Origin: Papaver somniferum
Lineage: Eukaryota > Streptophyta > Magnoliopsida > Ranunculales > Papaveraceae
Length of the DNA stretch: 64,000 bases
Assembly (NCBI RefSeq): GCF_003573695.1
Contig: NC_039361.1
Location: forward strand, 135,564,777-135,628,776
Direction of reading: 5' to 3'
Part shown: positions 11,101 to 23,500 of the stretch, piece by piece
How the letters are laid out: every line of letters begins with the position of its first letter
Position numbering within the stretch: position 1 is the stretch's first letter
Position numbers and translations under genes: made by a program
Notes under the pieces: generated by a model
What the model saw: the letters and a program-made list of their open reading frames with translations, nothing else
What the model was told of the DNA's origin: nothing
Databases searched by the model: none

Positions 11101-12039
11101 GACGAAATATTTATTGGTGACGTGACCAAATGAAATATTAAATATTGGTATATTACCAAATATTATATGATTACTTCAGATGTTGGTTGCTGAATCCATC
11201 GTAAATTCATTAGTGTTTGAATCTTGCTCAGAATGATGATTCGTAGAGCATTTATTTGAAACCCTAATTTCATATCATAGTTGATGAATCGCTGAAAATA
11301 GGTCACGAGTGATAGAGGGACCGACCACATGGCATGATGGGCGTCCATGGGTGCCCAGTGCTCGAGTGAGCAGGCACCATGGTTCTCAGTTTGAAGATTG
11401 GTGAAAGAATGATGATTAAATGCTTGTTTCATCATTTACTGAAATATTGCTGGGTTCAGCATTAGGTGATAAAACCTAGGTATGAAGGATGGGGGACCGA
11501 CCAAAAGAGCATGGGACCGGCTCTTGGAGGTCACGGGACCAGTTGTTGGCCGTTTGAGCAATCCACAGGTTGGTTGGAGAGAGTTTGGGCCCAATATGAG
11601 CAATTGAGCAAATTAGGTCAGAATTATGAAAACGTGTGGGACCGGCTTTGTGCAAGCCCTAGGAATGAATCTGGTCGGTCAAGGAGGCATGCACGTGTTA
11701 CTATGGTATCTGTGTCTCCGTACTGAGAGTCTCAGTATTTTCTGATGTGCGTTCGAGCAACATTGTGAATTTTCAGAATAGTTTCATCTTGACTGAAATT
11801 CTTGATTTTTGTTGGAATGAGCATTTATGCTTAATTGATCAACATTTTTTAAATATTAAAATAAGAGTATTTTAACATTTAAAACTGTCGTGAGAGGCTA
11901 GCCGGTCGTGTGACCATGTTGGCTTTTGGTTTTTCGTGATTCGAGCAAAATTTGAGAAGTTATGACGAAATCATGATTTTTTCTCAAACCAATGAGTTTC
12001 ATGAATTTAGGAAAATAATAATTATAAAAAGCTAGGGAT

Positions 12040-12505
12040 TGCAAGGTGTGGGACCGTCCACAGCTAGGGCATGGCCGTCCAGCTATGTTTCCCGGTCCCG
12101 CACACCTTTCCCTTTTTTATAATATTATTTTTTATGAATCCGTGAAGTTATGGAGAATCCATGAGTTTTTGTTGAAACGGAGGAGTTTCATGAGATTAGG
12201 GAATAATAATTATAAAAAGCTAGGGATTGTGAGGTGTGGGACCGTCTACGGCTCGGGCGTGGCCGGCCGTCTAGGTTGCCCGGTCCCGCACACCTTTCCC
12301 TATTTTATAACAATATTTTCATGAATCTATGAAGTTATAGGGAATTCTTGAGTTTTGCACAAACAAGGAAAGTTGCTAAATTGAAGGAGTTTTTCATGAG
12401 TTCATGAAAATAACAAAATAGAGAAAAATAATGGAAGAGGCATGGGACCGGCCATGACTAGGGCATGGCCGGCCGGCCGGTGGGCCCGCCCTCCTGGGCG
12501 CCTCT
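12040..12505. repeat. GC-rich palindromic modules in the solo LTR
   Basis: Three modules (about 12045-12110, 12233-12293, 12440-12500) start GTGTGGGACCG, pass GGGCATGGCCG and end CGGTCCCGCACAC or similar, so their ends can pair. They are separated by AT-rich spacers with TTCATGA and ATAATAATTATAAAA. Five equivalent modules lie in the other LTR (22,240-23,050). Confidence 0.7.
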
Positions 12506-12865
12506 TATTATTTTATTATTATTTGTAATTTTCTCATGTTTTCCGTAGGATTCCTCATCTGTCCATATTTTTGGATGCTCGTTTGTGCATTTGGGTGCTC
12601 GTTCGTGCATCATTGTCGAGTACACTTGCACCATTTTATGGGGCTTACTCAATAGTAGTCCACATGCCCGATTGTTGAGTATATTACTAATTTATGAAAT
12701 TCAGTGGAGAATGATTCAAGAAATTGAGCAATAAAAGTGAGTAGTCATTTATTATCAGTTCATAGAATCAGTTGTGGATTTGACCATGGATTCGGAATAA
12801 TAAAATGATAATTTTATTACCATCTCATGGAATCGTAGATTTGACCATGAAATCGGAGTAATAAG

Positions 12866-14027
12866 ATAGGTGGTGATATTACCATTTCATGAGATCAGTC
12901 GTGGATTCGACCATGAAATCAGAGTAATATCTATTACCATTTCATGAGATCAACCATGGATTCGATCATGAAATCGGAGTAATATATTTATCTATTACCA
13001 TTCCATAGAACCGGTCGTGAGTTTGACCATGGAATAGGAGCAATAAGATAAGATAGATTATCTTCTAGGAATTCAGTGGTGAATATGACGTAGAATTTAA
13101 TCTCTTGCGTATAGTCAGTGAATCAGCGAGTGTTGCCAATTTCCCGAAGACGTTTTACCTCTCAACATTTCATGTATGGAGGACCGCCAGAGTCTATACA
13201 TGGACACTCTACATAGCCAGGGAACAGTGAGTGTCACCGGCCTCCTGAAGGCGTCATTGCTCTCAATCTTACAGAGAACCGCCCAATCGTTCTTCTATGC
13301 AGAGGCGAATTCCTCTATGTAGTCAGGGAACAATGAGTGTCACCGACATCCTGAAGGCGTTAAGCTCTCAGTCTTACGTAGAATCGCCCAATTACGTTAT
13401 TCTACATAGAGGCTATGATGAAATGCCCGGTGTCGAACGCTCCGGATAGGTGGTGATATTACCATTTCATGAGATCAGCCGTGGATTCGACCATGAAATC
13501 GGAGTAATATCTATTACCATTTCATGAGATCAACCATGGATTCGATCATGAAATCGGAGTAATATATTTATCTATTACCATTCCATAGAACCGGTCGTGA
13601 GTTTGACCATGGAATAGGAGCAATAAGATAAGATAGATTATCTTCTAGGAATTCAGTGGTGAATATGACGTAGAATTTAATCTCTTGCGTATAGTCAGTG
13701 AATCAGCGAGTGTTGCCAATTTCCCGAAGACGTTTTTCTCTCTCAACATTTCATGTATGGAGGACCGCCAGAGTATATACATGGACACTCTACATAGCCA
13801 GGGAACAATGAGTGTCACCGGCCTCCTGAAGGCGTTATTGCTCTCAATCTTACAGAGAACCGCCCAATCATTCTTCTATGTAGAGGCGAATTCCTCTATG
13901 TAGTCAGGGAACAGTGAGTGTCACCGACATCCTGAAGGCGTTAAGCTCTCAATCTTATGGATAATCCCCCAATTACGTTATTCTACATAGAGGTTATGAT
14001 GAAATGCCCGGTGTCGAACGCTCCGGA
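12866..14027. repeat. About 580-bp tandem duplication in the solo LTR
   Basis: The block 12866-13445 (starting TAGGTGGTGATATTACCA, ending GTCGAACGCTCCGGA) is repeated almost exactly at 13446-14027. The other LTR copy has no such duplication, so it arose after the copies diverged. Confidence 0.85.
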
Positions 14028-14648
14028 GAGGACTTTCGAGCGATATATGCATCATACTTCGTAAAACACGAATCATCACATGGATTCCTGAAGCCGTGTC
14101 AGAAACATGCACTATCATAATTTTACGATTTTGACCTTTGTTGAAAATCCACCATCAACATAGACTCACGTTCCCGACAATTTGGCTAATTCCAAGCCTC
14201 GACGCCTTTCTTAACTCTTCCATCAACTATGCATGGCATGCCGTGCCCCAATAGTACTCATGCACTTTATTGAGAGGATGCAGAAGTTGTAAAAGGTTAG
14301 CGTCGACCCGATTGCCACTGGTATTGGGGAAAATGACACATCCCAATACACATAGGAGATATGCGATGGCCACGGGGTTCACTTGCTCATCAGTTAAAGT
14401 TCCTTTCTCTTCTTTTTCCTTGGTGCCTTGAACATATCTATCAGAGTACCCATGTTGAACTGTCTAGTTCTTTAATTCATGCATCTACCGAACTCAGTTT
14501 TTGATGTTTCTGCATCTCAACCAAAACACTTATTAGTTAGATCATAAAGTTTGTCCCATTCCAACTGCTTTACGTATTCATCCCTGACACCTTTGCCGTG
14601 GACAGTGAGATTAAGAATCTGCACAACATCATCTGTGGTAATCGTCAT

Positions 14649-16739
14649 TATTAGAGCATTGCTCGGTTGAACCCATTAGCGTTGGTATGTCAAGTTAGTT
14701 GTCAATTTTAGTTGCCAAAATGCATTATTGATTTAGTTTACTAAAGATAGTTTCGGACTAGATTAGGTTTAAGAAGAGCTATTCTTAAAGGATGAAGACT
14801 GAAGATTACAAGAAGACATCAACAAGGAATTCATCAACAAAGGTATGTGGTGATTGATTTCATTTGGATTCTTGTTCAATTCTAACTTTTTAATCTATCG
14901 AAACAAATGCTCACTCTATGGAACAATTCTTATGACGGTTAATGTACATTTATGTATACATACTCGAGGTTATTTGAGCCACGACTTCTGTGACAATAAC
15001 CTTTATCCCGGGAAAGGTTCCCATGTTATAGTGAATGAGCTTACGAAATCAACGAGCAAAGAATCACTCAATTCCGAGTCATAACAATGAAGTTATGAGT
15101 GATTTATTAAAGTAACAATTATAAGTGTTGCTATAACTGTTACAGTTCGTTAGTAGGAAACAATCCATGGACTGTTTGTAACGGTTCACGGAATTGGGCC
15201 CAATTACGTGACTAGAAGTATTTTTTTAGTCAAATTGGTGATGTTTCCTTATCTAGGAAAGTTGGCTATTAATCCAAACATATTTGATTACCATATTAAA
15301 GTGTTTGTGATTCCTTCCTAAGTTAAAATGTGATTTATTCACATAAATACAATATTTGTTAATTAATTAATTATTTAATTATTTTGGCAAGAGCTGTAAC
15401 TTAGGAAAGACTCCCAAAATTAAAAGTATTTTGAAAAAGGAAAATAGCTTTGCGTAGCTTCCAAGTTACCTTTCACTATAAATAAAGAGTTCATGAATGC
15501 TACACGTTTTTATCCCCTTTGGAAAATTGGTGTAAGCTCATAAGGTTGTTTTCCATGTCTTCTGTTCTTCGTGAACAAGAGTGAGATAAAAGTCTTTGTA
15601 TTGGGGATCACAAAGCCGAGTTGGATTTAATCTTCGTGATTCATCATACAACTTGTAATCTAGGTTTTTCACCTCTTGTCTATTCTAAGGTTTTCTCTTC
15701 TGATATAAAACCATTCAAGAATTGTTGATCATAAACCCTAGGTTTTGATATATTTCAATTTCCGGTCGTATTACCAACACTTGTTAGTCGAAATCGGAAG
15801 CTATAAAGAAAACTTCGATTAAGGTATCTCGTAAAAATCCTTAAGAAGTTTTAAACAAGATATCTCTAGATTTATTCTAGTTGTCCTTGTTGTAGAATTA
15901 TTAGGGTTTTCTTAACTTGGAAATTGATCTTTGGAATCACCCAAGTTCACTTACGGAAATCAGGTTCACGGGCTCCTTGTGTGTACGTTTACTGATTTTA
16001 AGTTAAAACCCTAATCTACAAGTTTGTTTTGATATTACTTTTACCTAGTAATTGTTTTTATCAAAATAAACACAAGATTTCCAAAACCTTGATTTACATC
16101 TAAAGGTAAATCAAATCGGTGTTTTGTGCAAACAAAAATCGAATCGTATCAATCGTGTTGTTGTATCTTCTAAAGAGAGCCTTGGGTTCTGCTGGAAGAT
16201 TTACTAGAAGAATTCTTAAAGACAATCGGTGTTGTGCTATGAGTTTTTGTTGAAGCAGGTATTACATCTAGTCCGAATAGGTAGTAGGAAATTTGTGTTA
16301 CAGCTTATAATCAATGTGTGTTTATTCTGGACTAGGTCCCGGGGTTTTTCTACATTTGCGGTTTCCTCATTAACAAAATTTCTGGTGTATGTGTTATTTC
16401 TTTTCCGCATTATATTTTTTTATATCATTGAAATATCACGGGTTGTACGTAAGTTCAATCAATTGTGAATTCCACCTTTGGGTTATTGATTATATTGATT
16501 GATACTTAGATATTGGTTTTTGATACCGTCCAAGTTATTTCTTATATTCAATCGGGATCGCAAATTCCTATTTGTTTGATTGCGGATTGAATTGAGAAAT
16601 TGAAATATAACTCTTTGATATACTTTTCTTAAGATTGAGTCTGACTGTCTAGTTGATTCTCTTGAAAGTATATTGAAGTTAGTCCATACAGATTTCCAAA
16701 AGAATTATTGGGTGTGGTTGTTAGACCCTCGCTTTTTCA
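14649..16739 (+). mobile_element. Solo LTR of the copia family, TSD GTCAT
   Basis: Starts TATTAGAGCATTGCTCGG (usual TG decayed to TA) and ends GACCCTCGCTTTTTCA. Flanks are GTCAT at 14644-14648 and 16740-16744. The ends match the LTR at 16768-19200, but the interior is more diverged, suggesting an older insertion or subfamily. It lies in the GEM codons of the PMD gene. Confidence 0.85.
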
Positions 16740-16767
16740 GTCATCTCCCCAAACGACATATGGAAGG

Positions 16768-19200
16768 TGTTAGAGCATTGCTCGGTCGAACTCGCATGCT
16801 TTTCTATCTCAAGCATGTTTGTCAAGTGATCAAAACTATAAGTCTTGATTTCTAGTCTACTATAGCTAAGTCTCGGACTAGGATAGAAAGTGTAGTTGAG
16901 CTCAAGGACTTCATGGCGATTCATCATACAAGAAGAAGAACTACTCAAGGAACCAGTGGAACTTCTCGACAAAAAGGTATGTGAAGACTTGAACTTATCT
17001 GTCACTCAAAAGTCTATCTACTCTATCTCCTACTTCTTGAGACAAAAAGTCGTATGTTATATATAGACTTAGATTATACACTTTTGGTATTTCGAGCCGA
17101 GTATACCTCGCCTATCTATATCTCGAAATATGTGTTTGTATGCGTTTCGCTTCGACCATGTTTATCTTTACCTAGTGACGAAGGTCATGATATGTTTAAA
17201 TCACTTTGAAAATTGATTTGACGAGAAATAGTGTAACAACTATATAACGTCATCTAAGAATGTTTCAATAGTTGGAATGAGAGTTTAGATTACATAACCA
17301 ATGACGGACATAAGTATTATTGTGGAAACACATATGTGCATAAGTCCTATCCCTTGAACCAAAGTTGGGAACTTTGTTGATCAACAGAAACCGGAAGAAT
17401 GGCTTGTTTCCAAGTCCGCGAACTCAGTCCCAGAACTTCCGAACTTCTCATCCCGAGAAATTCTGCTGGAGTTGACAAACTAGTTGCGTGAGTACCAGTC
17501 CGCGAACCGGAAAAAAGTTTTTGCCAAGATTTTCTGCTGGAGTTTGTAAACTCTGCCCAGTTGCTTAAGTCCGCGAACCTAGTGTGCGGACTTCAGAAGG
17601 TTATATATCTGAAGATGATTTCTAAACTTAAACTTATAAATACTAAGGAATGCAAATTGCAAACCGTGGCTATAAAGTTCATGAACCGATCGAGTGAATC
17701 AAATCATCTTTACTTCAATTGTGTCTTGTGTAGTACATAAGATTTCCTTGCAATTGAACAACTCTCTAACTAGTTCATTTGAGTCACTTGAACTAGTTAT
17801 GGTGAAGAAGAATATGGTTGGTATGAAATGCTCATATGGCTAACCTTTTGGTTAACTATTGTTGAACCAACAATGTACACGTTTGGGTACGGTTAACAAA
17901 CCTAGAAGCGTGCATTTCATTTGTGTATAACAAGCTAAGTTTTCGATCTAACGGTTGAGAAATATTAGCTTGAATCTAAATCAGGTTTTCATCTAACGGT
18001 GGATATTGCTTGCTTTGTGACCAAGGCGAAACCCTGATTTAAAAGACTATAAAAGGGGACATCTAGCAACTCTGCCAAACTAATCCCCACTCCTCACGTG
18101 TGATACTAGTTTGCGTGCTAGAGTCGTTTCTCCTTTCACCTTTGGTTTTCTTCTTCTAAAACCAGGTTAACGACTTAAAGACTTCATTGGGATTGTGAAG
18201 CCATACCGATACTACTTTTATCGTAGTTGTGTGATCTGATCTTGCATCTTCTATCGTACGAGTACAATCAGATTGATTGGCTTGAGATTAATATCTCTGA
18301 TATGCAAGATATAAAAAGTAGTCACAAACATCTTCGTCTCATTGTTTGTGATTCCGAAACATCTTGTTTCTCTACCATACAATTAAGATTGTTGTGAGGT
18401 GATTTATTTATCTAGGCTGTTCTTCGGGAATATAAGACCAGATTATCAATTGGTTCCTGTTCACCTTGATTATTATCAAAAGACGGAACAAAAACTTTAG
18501 GGTTTTTCTGTGGGAGACAGATTGATCCTTTGATAGACTTGTCAGTGTGAGACAAATTTGTTTATTATCAAAGCCTGCGATTTTGGGTCGTCGCAACTCT
18601 TAGTTGTGGGTGAGATCAGCTAAGGGAATCAAGTGCGTAGTATCCTGCTGGGATCAGAGGCGTAGGGAGTACAACTGTACCTTGGATCAGTGGAAGACTG
18701 ATTGGGGTTCAACTACAGTCCAGTCCGAAGTTAGCTTGGAGTAGGCTAGTGTCTGTAGCGGCTTAATACAGTGTGTGTTCAATCTGGACTAGGTCCCGGG
18801 GTTTTTCTGCATTTGTGGTTTCCTCGTTAACAAAATTTCTGGTGTCTGTGTTATTTCAATTTCCGCACTATATTGTTTTATCTTTATAATTGAAATAATA
18901 CAGGTTGTGTGTTAGATCATCAATTAGAGTAATCCAACCTTTGGTTATTGATTATCATTGATTGATCCTTGGATATTGGTCTTTGGTACCATCCAAGTTA
19001 TTCCTTGTGTTTGATTAAAGGCTCGCTGATTTCTATTAGCTCGAGTAAATCAAAACAAGAGAGAGATATTAACTTTTGAGATACTTTTACCTAGATTGAG
19101 TCTGACTGTCTAGTTGATTCTCTAGAAAGTATTTCGGAGTTAGTCCATACAGATTGCTAAGCGAAATATTGGGTGGTGTTGTTAGACCCCCGCTTTTTCA
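16768..19200 (+). mobile_element. 5' LTR of a Ty1/copia retrotransposon (2.43 kb)
   Basis: Begins TGTTAGAGCATTGCTCGG and ends GACCCCCGCTTTTTCA, followed after two bases by a tRNA primer site and then gag. A probable left target copy GAAGG (16763-16767) cannot be confirmed because the far end of the element is not in view. It holds short direct repeats of AGTCCGCGAAC (about 17,415-17,590) and a TATA-like ACTATAAAAGGGG at 18,047-18,059 that could be the start of its transcript. Confidence 0.9.
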
Positions 19201-19202
19201 AT

Positions 19203-19217
19203 TGGTATCAAAGCAGG
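19203..19217 (+). other. Primer binding site of the copia element
   Basis: TGGTATCAAAGCAGG, two bases after the LTR, matches the initiator-Met tRNA primer site usual in plant Ty1/copia elements (TGGTATCAGAGC) with one difference. Confidence 0.85.
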
Positions 19218-19266
19218 CAAACACGTTCAAGACCTCAAAAGTTTGTGTTTGTAGCGATATGACTCT

Positions 19267-20580
19267 ATGGACAGAGGTGATATCTCTATTAACATACCAC
19301 CAGTTTTCGATGACTCTAATTACTTATGGTGGAAAATTGTTATGCGAGATTTTCTTCAAACGCGTGATTTTCAATCATGGGTATATGTTGTTAATGGCTA
19401 TGATGCTCCCGTTGTGGCAGTTGGAGATGTAAACGTTCCCAAGAATATTGGTGAATATAATCCTGCCGAGATACTTGTTGCAAAGCACAATTCCGACGGT
19501 TTGAATGTCATCATACATGCCATTACCCCAAATCTTCAGCACCATGTGTCAAATTGCACTCGGTCTAAAGATGCTTGGGATATCTTAGAAACCGTATTTG
19601 AAGGTAACTCCAGTGAAAAGGAAGCTAGGCTTCAAAACCTTAATTCCGATTGGGAGAACCTTCGTATGGCAGCTGAAGATACATTTGATGAGTTTAATAA
19701 CAAAGTGTCTGAAATTGTTAATGCATCTTTTGCATTGGGTAAGACTATTCCCGAAAAGGACATTGTGATGAAAATTCTCAGATCGCTGCCATCTAGATAT
19801 GAGTCGAAGAAGCATGCCATCGTTGAGGGAAATAACCTTGATAATCTTTCCAGAAATACATTGGTTGGAAATCTAAAGATCTTTGATCATGAGCATACAT
19901 CCAAAATCGGAAAGGATATTGCCTTTAAATCACAAAAGAACAATAAGTTACTTGATAAAAGTAAAAGTGTTTATGTATCTGAGGATGATCAGTCTAGGGG
20001 TGATTTTTCGGATGAAGATCTTGACAAATCAGTCTCCTTGATCACAAGACAGTTTAGGGATCTTCTATTGAAGAGAATTAAACGGTTTTCAAGAGACAAA
20101 CCTAGGTCATCAGATAAACCTCACAATCGCGTCCCTCCTAAAAACAGGGATGCTGACGAGGATATGCCACAGTGCTTTAAGTGTAAAGGTTTTGGTCATT
20201 TTGCAAACGAGTGCCCAAATCGTAGAAAATACGCTGGGAACAAAGGTCTTGCTGTAACACTTGATGAGATGTCTGATATCTATGATTCTGATGAAGATAG
20301 GAAATCAAGTGTTGGTCTTCTATATGAAAACATTGATTTTGATAATTGCAGCAATACATATATCAACCTTGATGGTTTCTGTGAAGAAGAGAATCCAATC
20401 AAGCTGGAAGAATCAATTGACCCATCCTTTGGAAACTCTGGTTGTAATGTCTCAGGATCTACTATGTGTCTGGATGCTTTCACACCACAGATGCCTGAAT
20501 ATTATCCAAGTTTGACGTGCTCATTGTATTCTCAGAAGGGTCATGAACTATCAAGATGTTACAAGTACAAACATCTGTAG
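19267..20580 (+). CDS. gag: Copia gag polyprotein, 3'-truncated by a Tat LTR
   Basis: The ATG at 19267 opens 437 codons. Residues 1-220 are the UBN2/DUF4219-type gag of plant copia elements (VFDDSNYLWWKIVMRDFL, WDILETVFEGNSSEKEARLQ, EIVNASFALGKTIPEKD). Near residues 302-315 lies a CCHC zinc knuckle (CFKCKGFGHFANEC). A second knuckle-like motif near residue 420 reads CSLYSQKGHELSRC, its second Cys replaced by Tyr. The last codon and the stop come from the LTR starting at 20576, so protease, integrase, RT and RNase H are gone. No internal stop interrupts it, in contrast to the copy at 55,987-57,480. Gag would form particles and bind the element RNA. Confidence 0.9.
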   Translation: MDRGDISINIPPVFDDSNYLWWKIVMRDFLQTRDFQSWVYVVNGYDAPVVAVGDVNVPKNIGEYNPAEILVAKHNSDGLNVIIHAITPNLQHHVSNCTRSKDAWDILETVFEGNSSEKEARLQNLNSDWENLRMAAEDTFDEFNNKVSEIVNASFALGKTIPEKDIVMKILRSLPSRYESKKHAIVEGNNLDNLSRNTLVGNLKIFDHEHTSKIGKDIAFKSQKNNKLLDKSKSVYVSEDDQSRGDFSDEDLDKSVSLITRQFRDLLLKRIKRFSRDKPRSSDKPHNRVPPKNRDADEDMPQCFKCKGFGHFANECPNRRKYAGNKGLAVTLDEMSDIYDSDEDRKSSVGLLYENIDFDNCSNTYINLDGFCEEENPIKLEESIDPSFGNSGCNVSGSTMCLDAFTPQMPEYYPSLTCSLYSQKGHELSRCYKYKHL

Positions 20581-23500
20581 ATGGGGAAAAACGATTTGTT
20601 GGTTTTTACGGAATTGAGGAGACGTCTGTGTGGAGACTCCTTGAACCGAGCAAAATGTTGAACCTCACATAGATGCACTACAAGAAGGAAGTGCTTTAAG
20701 TTCGAGATATCAATCTGTAGGACTCTGGCCTAAACAAAGAACAATGGTCGTTCTAGAGTCAATTCGGTCACAAGAGAGGATGGGTTGATCTGTAGGAGGG
20801 AAGATGAGAAATGTGCGGGATCAATGGTGATCTGAGATTGTAGGTGTGTTGTGAATTCAACGTAGGAAAGTTCTGAATGATTGAATTTTACTCAATTGAG
20901 AGTGATTGCTCAGACGATGAGTTCTTGTAGACGAAAGATTGTCTGTATGAACTTGCCGAGAAATTTCTTGTCCTTTCAATCATGATTCAGAGGTCTATTT
21001 ATATTGCTAAATTGAAAACACCATGATCCCATGAAGTGTGACAGTTACTAGAATCAAAGAGTGGGGAAGTGGGAAATCATGTCAAAAACCAGTTGCTCAT
21101 CGTGCGGAGACTTGGTTAACTTTCCACCCACTACTTTGCTGACTATTCCAACTAATTGCATGACTTGCTCACATTCTCGTCGTGTGTATGAACACACGTG
21201 CCGTAGACCGCCAGACCAAAACCCTAGTTAATATTCCCCCCATGTGACACGATTGATGTCTCGTGATTGTGGAGTCAGATGCTGACTTTATGGGACGATG
21301 AGTCCATGTATTGTTGAGTTGAACATGATTTGCAATATTCTGAAACTCATGAATTAAATGTCTGCTGAGACGAGGTATTATTATGTTGATAACCTAAGAC
21401 GAGCAAGTGTTGCTGAATTGTTGAATATTGATAGTTGAACCAATATTCTTTAATCTGAGCAAATATTGCCGGTTTGAGCAAATATTGCTCATTTGATGAA
21501 TTGTTGGTAGCAGGATCAAATAAAATATTAATTTAAGATACTGACTGTTGGGTCGAGTATAATAAATAAAAGTGTTGATCATGGGATGAACATAAAATTA
21601 TCAGTATTTAAATCTGATCAGAATCACGTTTTTGCAAAGCTCTGGATTCAAAAACCCTAATTTTAGTTAAATTGATGATTTATTGAAAATCAACCGCACA
21701 AAGAGAAGGGACCAGCTACCTGGGATGATAAGTCCACCATGTAACACCCAGATGCTCAAATGAGCAAAATACCAAAGTCTCTTGGGGACCAGTTGGTGAA
21801 AGAATGATTAAATGCTGGTTTAATCATTTATTGAAATAATGCTCGTGTGAGCGTCAGATAATAAAACCTAGTCATGAAAATATGAGGGACTGACCAAGAG
21901 GTCATGAGAGCGGCTCTTGGTGGCCGTGGGACCAATTGATGGTCGTTTGAGCAAACCCTCAATTGTTTGAAAAGAGTTTGATCCTAATATGAGCAATTGA
22001 GCAAATTAGGTTAAAATCATTAAAACGTGTGGGACCGGATGTTTGCAACCTTAGGGCCACCCTTTGTCGGTCAAGGGGATGTGTCCGTGTCACCATAGTG
22101 TCCGTGTCTCAGTTCTGAGAGTTTCAATATTTTCCGATGCGCGTTTGAGCAACATTTTGAGAAAATATGCAGAATCCAGGGTTTTGCTGAAACTAGGAAA
22201 AATACATGAGATGATGAAAAATAATAAATAAAACAGGGAATTGCAAAGCGTGGGACCGACCACGGCTAGGGCATGGCCGGATGACAAGCACGGTCCCATT
22301 CATTTTTCCCAGTTTTATGTAATTTTATGTATTTTCTCTGAATTGAGGGAAATTCCATGAAACTAGAGAGTTTTATGAAACTAGGGAACTTTCATGAGAT
22401 GAGAGAAATAAAATAATAATAAAATAGGGAATGATGGAGTGTGGGACCAGCAATGGCCAAGGGCATGGCCGGCCGGCCAACGGGCACGGTCCCAGGGCAC
22501 TCTTCCCAATTTTATGTAATTTTCATGATTTTAGGGAATTTTCATACAATCAAAGAGATTTGTTGAAACCAAGGTATTTTGTTGAAAGCAGGTAGTTTTC
22601 ATGGAATGAGGAAAACAAAACAAGTAATAATAATAAAATAAAGGGCGTGTGGGACCGGCTAGGGCATGACCGGCCGGCTAGAGCCCGGTCCCATGGTTTC
22701 CCTAATTTTACAATAATTTTCATGGGTTTAGGGAAAATTCATGAAATCAAGGAATTTTCATGGGATGAGGGAAATAATAAAATAATAAGGAACCGTGAGG
22801 TGTGGGACCGGCCACGGCCAGGGCATAGTCGGCCGGCTACTGGGCTTGGTCCCGCGACACCTTTCCTAATTTTATTATTTCTTTGACATAAGGAAATATC
22901 ATGAGATTAGGGAATTTCCTTGAAAAGAAGGAGATTTGCTCAAATGAAAGGATTTTCATGACATCATAGAAAAATAATAAAATATGATAAAGTATAAAAT
23001 TGGGCGCGGGACTGGTCACGGCATGACTGGCCGGCTGGTGAGCCCAGTCCCCTGGCTCCTTTGTAAATATTTTATTATTATTATTTTTCTTCCTATTTTC
23101 AAAGGTTCATCATTCCTTCGTATTCTGAAATACTCGTTCGCGCATTCAGATGCTGGTCTGTGCATTATTGCTAAACACACTTGAACCATTTTAATCAGGG
23201 CTTATTCGATGCTCAGATGCCTGTACGTTGAATATTTATTACTAACCCATGGAATTCTGCTGGGAAGAACCATGAATTGAAGTAACGAAACATTCAAAGA
23301 ATCGTAGAATATAGTTGAATATTCAGTTACGATTAGAGATAATTAATTGATGGCTCTATACTAGCAGGCATGCCGTCCAGGAGCATTAATTATCCGAGAG
23401 TTGAGCAATATGAACTTACTGGAGTGTCATATTTCTCCTATATAGTCAGGGAAAACTTGGTTGCATCCTGAAGACGTTGTTACTCAATACTAGCAGGCAT

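Larger units (their letters stand above)
9751..14160 (-). mobile_element. 4.4-kb solo LTR of a Tat-like gypsy family, TSD TAGAC
   Basis: The element starts TGTGGATGGGG and ends CCACCATCAACA, is flanked by TAGAC (9746-9750 and 14161-14165), and has no internal domain: the structure of a solo LTR made by unequal recombination. Its ends and much of its interior match 20576-23766, which flanks a Tat pol. It is about 1.2 kb longer because of tandem growth (10,620-11,100 and 12,866-14,027). The strand is inferred from the other copy. It interrupts the PMD gene. Confidence 0.85.
8686..16767 (-). pseudogene. Plant mobile domain (PMD/MAIN-like) gene split by two solo LTRs
   Basis: Minus-strand pieces: 16767-16740 (TFHMSFGE), then 14648-14161 (MTITTDDVVQILNL ... 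VAIAYLLCVLGCVIFPNTSG ... LRKASRLG ... VSLLQ), an intron about 9739-9661, then 9660-9071 (WIYDHFPILQLAIENPAWAK ... DRRMHYLINLG ... YMDWYRKVSHIRV) and a Lys-rich tail to 8686. FGEMTIT.DDV, AYLLxxLG, SGNRV and the YMDWYR block are standard landmarks of the aminotransferase-like PMD fold, found in MAIN/MAIL proteins and many plant transposons. Insertions at 9751-14160 and 14649-16739 fall inside codons. Joining across each target-site duplication restores frame (GEMTIT at one, VSLLQ at the other). Other damage: stops in 14649-14161 (after NKCFG, GRCMN and TACHA) and a frame change near 9385. A copia element starting at 16768 removes the upstream exons from view. Confidence 0.85.

Noticed and set aside
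9751..14160. CACTA or other TIR DNA transposon
   Set aside because: Ends are TG...CA with a 5-bp duplication and a homolog flanks a gypsy pol; a solo LTR fits better.
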